A stretch of DNA of 64,000 bases from Pseudomonas sp. G2-4. Its GTDB lineage: Bacteria > Pseudomonadota > Gammaproteobacteria > Pseudomonadales > Pseudomonadaceae. Positions within the stretch are counted from its first letter, which is position 1. Each line of letters opens with the position of its first letter. The DNA is taken from the NCBI RefSeq assembly GCF_030064125.1, contig NZ_CP125957.1, forward strand, positions 4,516,001 through 4,580,000. Direction: 5' to 3'. A program made the translations under genes and the position numbers. This document shows, piece by piece, positions 55,874 through 64,000 of this stretch. The notes under the pieces were generated by a model, which ran no database searches, was not told the origin of the DNA, and saw only the letters and a program-made list of their open reading frames with translations.

Positions 55874-56560
55874 ATGACGTTGCAGATCGGTTTGCTGTTG
55901 TTTCCCCAGGTTCAACAACTGGACCTTACCGGTCCTTATGACGTGCTGGCCTCGTTGCCCGACGTGAAGGTTCACCTGATCTGGAAAGACTTGGCACCGG
56001 TCACCTCGAGCACCGGGTTGAGGCTGTTGCCTACCACCACGTTCGAGGATTGCCCAAAGCTTGACGTGATTTGCGTCCCTGGTGGTACCGGCGTCGGCTT
56101 CTTGATGGAGGACGAGCAGACCTTGGCCTTTATCAAGCGACAGGCCAGCCACGCGCAATACATCACCTCGGTGTGCACCGGTTCGCTGGTACTTGGTGCG
56201 GCGGGCCTGCTGCAAGGGAAACGGGCCACCACCCATTGGGCCTACCACAGCTTGCTGTCCACCCTCGGCGCGACACCGATCAAGGAACGCGTGGTTCGCG
56301 ACGGCAACCTGCTCACCGGTGGCGGCATTACCGCCGGGATCGATTTCGCCTTGACCCTGGCGGCGGAGTTGTTCGACCAGGACACCGCCGAACTGGTCCA
56401 ACTGCAACTCGAATACGCCCCTGCCCCGCCGTTCAACGCAGGCTGCCCGGACACTGCTCCCGCGCAAGTATTGGAAGAAGCCCAGCGGCGCACGACCGAG
56501 TCGTTCCGGGTGCGCTCGCAGATCGCCCAGCGTGCTGCGGCACGGTTGGAATTGGCGTAA
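55874..56560 (+). CDS. inhA: Isonitrile hydratase (DJ-1/PfpI family)
   Basis: The 228-aa product has the length of the characterised P. putida isonitrile hydratase InhA, which hydrates isonitriles to N-substituted formamides. Visible are LDLTGPYDVLASLPDV near the N-terminus, VPGGTGVGFLMED near residue 70 and YITSVCTGSLVLGAAGLLQGKRATTHW around residue 97-123. The nucleophilic Cys is in SVCTGS (about residue 101). AGGAGAAATC precedes the ATG. It is divergent from a GlxA-type regulator, a common arrangement. Annotation is by family resemblance; some relatives are plain DJ-1-like proteins. Confidence 0.82.
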   Translation: MTLQIGLLLFPQVQQLDLTGPYDVLASLPDVKVHLIWKDLAPVTSSTGLRLLPTTTFEDCPKLDVICVPGGTGVGFLMEDEQTLAFIKRQASHAQYITSVCTGSLVLGAAGLLQGKRATTHWAYHSLLSTLGATPIKERVVRDGNLLTGGGITAGIDFALTLAAELFDQDTAELVQLQLEYAPAPPFNAGCPDTAPAQVLEEAQRRTTESFRVRSQIAQRAAARLELA

Positions 56561-56629
56561 CGATCAGTCCCGATGGAAATGAAATCTGTGGTGAGGGGCG
56601 TTATCCTCCTCACCACAAAGGTCCTCGGT

Positions 56630-56890
56630 TCATCGCCCCTCCTGGCGATACAACACCATCCCCGCGTGATAGAGCACGCCCTCGCGAAAATCCCCATCGG
56701 CGGTGAAACCGGTGTCGTCGTGGTATTCGATATGGTCGTCCTGTAACCAGTAGTCGCCTTGGTAAGCACTTTCGCGCAAACCCCGTGCTTCGTCGTAGCG
56801 TCCGCCTGGCAACAGCCGATGGCGGATCACGCCATCGGCCGTCACCCACAGGCCGACGAATTTGTTCTGTTCTCCAAATGCCGTTCTCAT
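56630..56890 (-). CDS. Atu4866 domain-containing small protein
   Basis: The 86-aa protein is built of the Atu4866 pattern: FVGLWVTADGVIRHRLLPGGRYDEARG, YQGDYWLQDDHIEYHDDTGFTADGDF and a terminal GVLYHAGMVLYR. The fold is a small lipocalin-like beta barrel of unknown function. AGGAGA precedes the ATG at 56890. It follows the SDR gene on the same strand with a 27-bp gap, so the two form an operon. The same pairing of Atu4866, SDR and a divergent AraC regulator is common in proteobacteria. Confidence 0.8.
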   Translation of the reverse strand: MRTAFGEQNKFVGLWVTADGVIRHRLLPGGRYDEARGLRESAYQGDYWLQDDHIEYHDDTGFTADGDFREGVLYHAGMVLYRQEGR

Positions 56891-56917
56891 GGAGCATCTC
56901 CTGTCGTTTGGCTCGGT

Positions 56918-57655
56918 TCAGAACGGGCTGGCGGTTGGCCGCACAATCAGTTCGCTGACGTCCACATCTGCCGGTTGCTCGATGGCGTAGGCAATCGCCC
57001 GGGCAATCGCCTCGGCGGGAATGGAGATCCGCCGGAATTCGCGCATTTCGGCACGGCCACCCTCATCGGAAATGCTCTCGGCCAGTTCCGACTCTGTGAC
57101 GCCAGGGGAAATCACTGTCACCCGCACATCACCGCCGACCTCCTGGCGCAGGCCTTCGGAAATCGCCCGCACGGCATACTTGGTGGCGCAATACACCGCG
57201 GCGGTCGGGCTGACGGCATAGGCACCAATGGACGCGATGTTGATGAACTGGCCGCTGCGCTGGCGCTGCATCAAGGGCAGGCCGGCCGCGATGCCGTGGA
57301 GCACGCCGCGGATGTTGACGTCGATCATGCGGTCCCACTCTTCGACTTTCAGCGCCTCAAGTTTGGAGAGGGGCATGACCCCGGCGTTGTTGATGATGAC
57401 GTCGACCTTGCCGAAACGCTCGACCGCGAAATCAATCAGGCTCTGGACATCATCGCGACGGGTCACGTCCACGGCTTTGCAGGCGGCCTGCTGGCCGGCG
57501 GCTTCAAGTTCCTGGACCACCGCCTGCAAGCGGTCGACGCGTCGTGCACCCAGTACAACACGGGCGCCCCGGGCGGCCAGCAGCCGTGCAGCGGCTTCGC
57601 CAATTCCGCTGCTGGCACCGGTGATGACTACAACTTTGTTTTGGATATCGGACAT
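56918..57655 (-). CDS. Short-chain dehydrogenase/reductase
   Basis: The 245-aa classical SDR has TGASSGIGEAAARLLAARG (residues 12-30), the NNAGV motif (about 90), a catalytic Ser in NIASIG and Tyr/Lys in YCATKYAV. A start at 57655 (MSDIQNKVVVITG) is preferred; the longer frame crosses the divergent promoter and GGAA lies before the ATG. It is the first gene of an SDR-Atu4866 operon divergent from an AraC regulator that probably controls it. Substrate unknown. Confidence 0.86.
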   Translation of the reverse strand: MSDIQNKVVVITGASSGIGEAAARLLAARGARVVLGARRVDRLQAVVQELEAAGQQAACKAVDVTRRDDVQSLIDFAVERFGKVDVIINNAGVMPLSKLEALKVEEWDRMIDVNIRGVLHGIAAGLPLMQRQRSGQFINIASIGAYAVSPTAAVYCATKYAVRAISEGLRQEVGGDVRVTVISPGVTESELAESISDEGGRAEMREFRRISIPAEAIARAIAYAIEQPADVDVSELIVRPTASPF

Positions 57656-57857
57656 GATGGTTTCCTTGTCTGGATGTGTTGGCTCCCGGTGGGAGCGTTT
57701 GGACACATCCAGATTAGGGAACCGATCGATACGCGGGTTAGCCGAATCCTCCTGCTCGCTTGCACGATCCTGTAGCGAGAAAACGACCTCTAGTCGCCAG
57801 CCGCACAATCGGCTTTACTAGCTCGGTCCACTCATTTGGCCAGGGAGATTGAGCGGC

Positions 57858-58805
57858 ATGTCGGTATCCACGTCCATCCACATAGCGGCTGATGACGGCG
57901 TCAATCAGCGTCGCGCCGAACTGGCGGAGCTGATGAAGCGTTTCGCGCCGAAATACGGCGTCCACCCCACGGCCATCGAGGCCTTGCACCTGATCCGCAG
58001 CGACCAGCCGAGCGACGCCCTGCACGTGGTGCACAAGCCTGGGCTGTGCGTGATCGTCGAGGGGCGCAAGGAAGTGCGCCTGGCGGATGAATGCTACGTG
58101 TATGACCCGCTCAACTACCTGGTGGTCTCGGTAACCTTGCCGTTGGCCGGCCAGGTGGTCGAAGCCAGTCCTGAACGGCCCTACTTGTGCATTCGTCTGG
58201 ACATCGACCCGGCACAAATCTGCCGGCTGATCGCCGACACCAGCCCTATCGGTGTACCGGTCCAGCGAACCGGGCGTGGGTTGTTCCTGGACCGTATCGA
58301 TGCGCCACTGCTCGATGCGATGTTGCGCCTGCTGCGGCTGCTGGACAGTCCGGACGATATCCCTACCCTGGCGCCCCTGGCCCAGCAGGAGATCTTCTAC
58401 CGACTGCTGCGCGGGGCCCAAGGCCAGCGCTTGCACGAAATTGCTATTCCCGATACCCAGACCCATCGCATCAGCCGGGCCATCGAGTGGCTCAACACTC
58501 ATTATGCCGAGCCACTGAGCATCGACAGCCTCGCCCAAATGATCAACCTCAGCCCTTCGGCACTGCATCACCGCTTCAAGGCCGTGACCGCCATGAGCCC
58601 GCTGCAATACCAGAAACAGCTGCGTCTGCAGGAAGCCCGACGACTGCTATTGGCGGAGAACAGCGACGTTTCATCCATCGGTTACAAGATGGGGTATGAA
58701 AGCCCTTCGCAGTTCAGTCGCGAATACAGCCGTCTATTTGGCGCGTCACCGAGCAAGGACATCGCTCGTTTGCGCGCCCAGGCGTTGCAGGCCAGTAGCG
58801 CCTGA
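57858..58805 (+). CDS. AraC family transcriptional regulator
   Basis: The 315-aa protein has an AraC_N-type cupin domain (residues about 35-190; LCVIVEGRKEVRLADECYVYDPLNYLVVSV) and a C-terminal HTH pair (about 205-305; EPLSIDSLAQMINLSPSALHHRFKAVTAMSPLQYQKQLRLQEARRLL). The ATG at 57858 is preferred over TTG 57849 because GGGAG is correctly spaced from it. It is divergent from the SDR gene across a 202-bp control region, as in YqhC/YqhD-like pairs. It is convergent with the two RsmX-like sRNA genes. Confidence 0.88.
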   Translation: MSVSTSIHIAADDGVNQRRAELAELMKRFAPKYGVHPTAIEALHLIRSDQPSDALHVVHKPGLCVIVEGRKEVRLADECYVYDPLNYLVVSVTLPLAGQVVEASPERPYLCIRLDIDPAQICRLIADTSPIGVPVQRTGRGLFLDRIDAPLLDAMLRLLRLLDSPDDIPTLAPLAQQEIFYRLLRGAQGQRLHEIAIPDTQTHRISRAIEWLNTHYAEPLSIDSLAQMINLSPSALHHRFKAVTAMSPLQYQKQLRLQEARRLLLAENSDVSSIGYKMGYESPSQFSREYSRLFGASPSKDIARLRAQALQASSA

Positions 58806-58839
58806 TCTTGCACTCGGAGGGCCTCCTTTTTCACGGACG

Positions 58840-58950
58840 AAAAAAAACCCGCCTAAGCGGGTTTTTTGAGGACCAATTTGACTCCCTGTCCGGCATTCCA
58901 TGCCTGGTCCAATCATCCATGACCCCGAGCACTCCCTGTACTCAGTGGAT
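58840..58950 (-). ncRNA. rsmX: RsmX-like small RNA, copy A
   Basis: The minus-strand transcript of about 110 nt has its start estimated 7 nt after a TAATCT -10 at 58957-58962. It carries repeated GGA motifs in CAGGGAG, CATGGATG, TTGGACC, CATGGAATG, CCGGACAGGGAG and ends in a strong terminator (AACCCGC / GCGGGTT plus T run, 58840-58867). Multiple exposed GGA motifs in a ~110-nt RNA are the hallmark of RsmX/Y/Z, which sequester RsmA/RsmE. A GacA-type element lies 57-76 nt upstream. The same layout recurs in copy B. Reading frames across the region have no family match. Confidence 0.78.
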
Positions 58951-59006
58951 GGATGTAGATTAGGCCTTACGATGCTTTGGAAAAAGACGAGAAAGCAGCG
59001 CCAGCG

Positions 59007-59026
59007 TGTAAGCGTTTCGCTATACA
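59007..59026 (-). promoter_or_regulatory. GacA-type upstream activating sequence of RsmX-like copy A
   Basis: TGTAAGCGTTTCGCTATACA on the plus strand resembles the TGTAAG-N6-CTTACA element bound by GacA upstream of rsm sRNA genes. It lies 57 to 76 nt before the inferred start, as in known rsm promoters. Confidence 0.65.
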
Positions 59027-59052
59027 GCGTTTTCGGAGCTTTTTGACGGACG

Positions 59053-59165
59053 AAAAAAAACCCGCCGAAGCGGGTTTTTCCAAGACCATTACGACTCCCT
59101 GTCGGTAGCCATCCTTGCAAGGTCGATCGTCCCTGATCCTGAGCACTTCCTGTGCTTCAGTGGAT
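59053..59165 (-). ncRNA. rsmX: RsmX-like small RNA, copy B
   Basis: This is a second copy, about 215 bp from the first in the same orientation, with -10 TAATCT at 59172-59177 and inferred start near 59165. GGA motifs occur in ACAGGAAG, TCAGGATCAGGGACG, AAGGATGG, ACAGGGAG and TTGGAAA. The terminator at 59053-59079 has the same stem as copy A. The 5' end (CCACTGA-CAGG-AGTGCTC), the 3' ACAGGGAGTC and the terminator are conserved between copies, while the middle differs except for GGA sites. That pattern is expected under selection for RsmA/E binding. Confidence 0.78.
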
Positions 59166-59221
59166 AAGTCCAGATTACGCCTCGGATCCAAAGTGCAATA
59201 GACGACATAGCTACCATCGTG

Positions 59222-59241
59222 TGTAAGACATTCGCTATACC
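59222..59241 (-). promoter_or_regulatory. GacA-type upstream activating sequence of RsmX-like copy B
   Basis: TGTAAGACATTCGCTATACC occupies exactly the same distance from its -10 as the element of copy A, and matches it at 16 of 20 positions. Confidence 0.65.
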
Positions 59242-59304
59242 AGCACTTCCGCAAACCCTTAGCCTCTCGGGGCATCGGCGGCGTTCACGTTTACGGAAGA
59301 AGAA

Positions 59305-59763
59305 TCAGGCCTTGCTCAGAAACGCTTCAATGTTCGCCATTTGCTCGTCCCAGCCACGGCTGTCCATGCGAAAGGCCTTGAGTCGGCGCGCTTCAGGGAT
59401 ATTGTTGAACCCCGACTCCACCACTTTCAGCAAGGTGCCACCATCCATGTCTTCGAGTTCGAATTGCACCCGGGTTTCGGCCTCTTGAGAGTAATCGACC
59501 TCCGGCTCGATGGCGTAAGGATGCCAGCGAAACGAGAACACCCGCTCGGGCTCGACCCGCTCCACCGCCACGTCCCAAATAAGGTGTTCGTAACCTGGAT
59601 AAGTGATCTGTCCCTGCGTACGCTCGCCCGCCACAAATCGCTTGCCCTCTAGGGCGACGCCAAACCATTGACCAAAGGCTTCGGCATTGGCCAGGGCACG
59701 CCAGACTTGAGAGCGCGGCGCCTTGAGTAGGATCTTTCTTTCGATACGGTCGGATGAATGCAT
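59305..59763 (-). CDS. SRPBCC (AHSA1/START-like) domain protein
   Basis: The 152-aa protein is a single AHSA1-like helix-grip fold: IERKILLKAPRSQVWRALANAEAFGQWFG near the N-terminus, VERVEPERVFSFRWHP near residue 70, RVQFELEDMDGGTLLKVVESGF near residue 98 and a C-terminal helix with GWDEQMANIEAFLSK. Such proteins bind small hydrophobic ligands; some are Hsp90 co-chaperone-like. AGGAGGTGACCC precedes the ATG at 59763. It is a single gene, divergent from the LprI-like gene and upstream of the sRNA genes. Ligand unknown. Confidence 0.85.
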   Translation of the reverse strand: MHSSDRIERKILLKAPRSQVWRALANAEAFGQWFGVALEGKRFVAGERTQGQITYPGYEHLIWDVAVERVEPERVFSFRWHPYAIEPEVDYSQEAETRVQFELEDMDGGTLLKVVESGFNNIPEARRLKAFRMDSRGWDEQMANIEAFLSKA

Positions 59764-59885
59764 GGGTCACCTCCTGTGTTCAACAGTAGGCTTGTAAGAC
59801 CACGAGGCCAACCGGAAAGTTGTATCAGTCCATTGTTTGGGTACACTCCTCCGGCCTTTGTAACCTCCTCAAGGAGAGATCAACC

Positions 59886-60287
59886 ATGCCATCACGCTTG
59901 CTTCTGGCCCTCACACCGTTGTTTTTTATCACCGCTGCCCAAGCCGACGACTGCGCCAATGCCATTACTCAGGGTGAGATGAACGAGTGCGCGGCCAAAG
60001 AAAACAAGGCCGCCGACAACGAGCTGAACAGCCTGTATAAGCAGATCACAGCACGCCTGAAGGACAACCCCGAGGCCAAGCAAATGCTGATCAAGGCACA
60101 ACGGGCCTGGATCGGCTTCCGTGACGCCGAATGCAATTTTTCTGCGTCCCGTGTTGAGGGTGGTAGCGTCTATCCGCTGATCTACAGCAACTGCATCACA
60201 GCCCAGACCAAGGCCCGAGTCGAGGCGTTCAAGACCTACCTCAAGTGCAAGGAGGGCGATTTGAGCTGCCCTGTGCCTGAGGCCTAA
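59886..60287 (+). CDS. LprI/DUF1311-like exported protein (lysozyme-inhibitor type)
   Basis: The 133-aa secreted protein has a signal peptide ending in AAQA (MPSRLLLALTPLFFITAAQA). Mature residues begin DDCANAITQGEMNECAAKENKAADNELNSLYKQI, the LprI/DUF1311 pattern with paired Cys, then AQRAWIGFRDAECNF and ITAQTKARVEAFKTYL. Six Cys in the mature part suggest disulfides in the periplasm. Some members inhibit lysozyme; that activity is not shown here. AAGGAGAG lies before the ATG at 59886; the longer frame from 59820 lacks a signal at its start. Confidence 0.83.
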   Translation: MPSRLLLALTPLFFITAAQADDCANAITQGEMNECAAKENKAADNELNSLYKQITARLKDNPEAKQMLIKAQRAWIGFRDAECNFSASRVEGGSVYPLIYSNCITAQTKARVEAFKTYLKCKEGDLSCPVPEA

Positions 60288-60298
60288 CAGTCCAGATA

Positions 60299-60333
60299 AA
60301 AAAAAAGATGACCACTAAAGGTCATCTTTTTTT
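60299..60333. terminator. Bidirectional rho-independent terminator
   Basis: An A-run, AGATGACC-ACTAAA-GGTCATCT stem and T-run follow the LprI-like gene. The symmetric flanks could terminate transcripts from both sides. Confidence 0.85.
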
Positions 60334-60362
60334 CGGCACAAGCTTTTTTCCAGCGCAAAAAC

Positions 60363-60398
60363 AAAACCCCTACCTGCATCAGCAGATAGGGGTTTCGG
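60363..60398 (-). terminator. Terminator of the rRNA operon
   Basis: On the minus strand, AACCCCTA-TCTGCTGATGCAGG-TAGGGGTT is followed by TTGTTTTTG, just after the 5S gene. Confidence 0.75.
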
Positions 60399-60405
60399 AA
60401 TTTAA

Positions 60406-60521
60406 TCTTGACGATGACCTACTCTCACATGGGGAAACCCCACACTACCATCGGCGATGCATCGTTTCACTGCTGAGTTCGGGATGGGATCAGGTGGTTC
60501 CAATGCTCTATGGTCGTCAAG
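60406..60521 (-). rRNA. rrf: 5S ribosomal RNA
   Basis: The minus strand reads CTTGACGACCATAGAGCATT at the 5' end, continues through GAACTCAGCAGTGAAACGATGC, and ends in GAGAGTAGGTCATCGTCAAGA. This is typical Pseudomonas 5S, about 116 nt, with complementary ends. Its 5' end lies 160 bp after the 23S 3' end. Confidence 0.95.
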
Positions 60522-60680
60522 AAATTCGGTAGCCGGCGCGTGCCTTGCGGTCACGTTCCAGCAAATGGGTATGCGATAGTTTGTGTGTTGCTTTGTGAGC
60601 AGCTTCGAACTTTCGGTTCGTGTCGTCTTCACACACCGCAATCTGGCCTCTTTCGAGTTCACAAATTGCTTGGGTGTTAT

Positions 60681-63572
<2,892 letters not shown>

Positions 63573-63822
63573 ATATAACCCCAAGCAATCTGGTTATACT
63601 GTGAAGACGACATTCGCCGAAAATTCGTACGCTTGCTCACTTAAGAGCAACTCACAAATTTTACCTTAGCCTGATCCGTTACCAGTGAAAGTAACGTTCA
63701 GTCTATCTTTCTATCACATACCCAAATTTTTAAAGAACGAACTAGTCAAAGACTAGAAATCAACATTCACCATCGAACCGATGGAATGCTCATTTCTAAG
63801 CTTTATACAATCGAAGCAGTAG

Positions 63823-63898
63823 TGGTGGAGCCAAGCGGGATCGAACCGCTGACCTCCTGCGTGCAAGGCAGGCGCTCTCCCAGCTGAGCTATGGCCCC
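63823..63898 (-). tRNA. tRNA-Ala (anticodon TGC)
   Basis: The 76-nt cloverleaf reads GGGGCCATAGCTCAGCTGGG at the 5' end, with anticodon TGC in CCTTGCACG, TTCGATC in the T loop and encoded CCA. It lies in the 16S-23S spacer of the rRNA operon. The 250-bp gap to the 23S gene (63573-63822) holds only spacer sequence. Confidence 0.97.
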
Positions 63899-63928
63899 GT
63901 ATTTCTACAGGCGTTTCCCACACAAAAT

Positions 63929-64000
<72 letters not shown>

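Noticed and set aside
58746..59275. Minus-strand reading frames of 102-124 codons between the AraC and SRPBCC genes
   Set aside because: They run through terminators and promoter elements of the two RsmX-like sRNAs and have no recognisable family.

Overview
This 64-kb window comes from a high-GC Pseudomonas of the fluorescens group. The evidence is a pyoverdine locus, fluorescens-type REP repeats, Pseudomonas-only families such as DUF6124, RsmX-like sRNAs and a Pseudomonas-like rRNA operon. No species call is made.

Region 1 (1-9.2 kb) holds periplasmic maturation, export and uptake of pyoverdine. A partial pvdP tyrosinase (-) is divergent from pvdM-pvdN-pvdO (+), followed by the ABC exporter pvdE and the TonB receptor fpvA. 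Exact iron-starvation (IS) boxes for the sigma factor PvdS (TAAAT-N16-CGT) precede pvdP, pvdM and pvdE.

Region 2 (9.4-47.4 kb) holds, on the minus strand, a type II thioesterase, then three abutting NRPS genes (pvdI, pvdJ, pvdD; 4126, 3702 and 4107 aa) and an HSL-type esterase. Reading A-domain codes by eye and placing E domains gives this peptide: D-Ala, D-X, Gly, Thr, D-(allo)Thr, Gln, Gly, D-Ser, D-X. X has the related codes DGEACGGVTK and DGECCGGVTK. No Asp or His module is present, so X most plausibly is N5-hydroxyornithine, which would supply the two hydroxamates that complete Fe(III) binding next to the chromophore. The last NRPS ends in an epimerisation domain, with no thioesterase and no acidic C-terminal docking tail. 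This suggests release by cyclisation of the terminal hydroxyornithine, by the neighbouring esterase, or by an enzyme elsewhere. pvdS, pvdL, pvdH, pvdA and the MbtH gene are not in the window.

Region 3 (47.5-60.3 kb) is a mixed accessory stretch. It contains a trans-aconitate methyltransferase and an SCP2-JmjC fusion protein with its own exact IS box, which would make it a new candidate PvdS-regulon member. It also contains an SDR/GH15 pair, a DUF6124 gene bracketed by near-identical REP doublets, hydrolases and regulators (including an isonitrile hydratase divergent from a GlxA-type regulator), and an SDR/Atu4866 operon divergent from an AraC regulator. Two tandem RsmX-like Gac/Rsm sRNAs, each with an upstream GacA-type element, follow. 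An SRPBCC protein and an LprI-like protein close the region.

Region 4 (60.36-64 kb) is the distal part of an rRNA operon on the minus strand: tRNA-Ile (cut), tRNA-Ala, 23S and 5S. Eight REP loci of two types fill most intergenic gaps.
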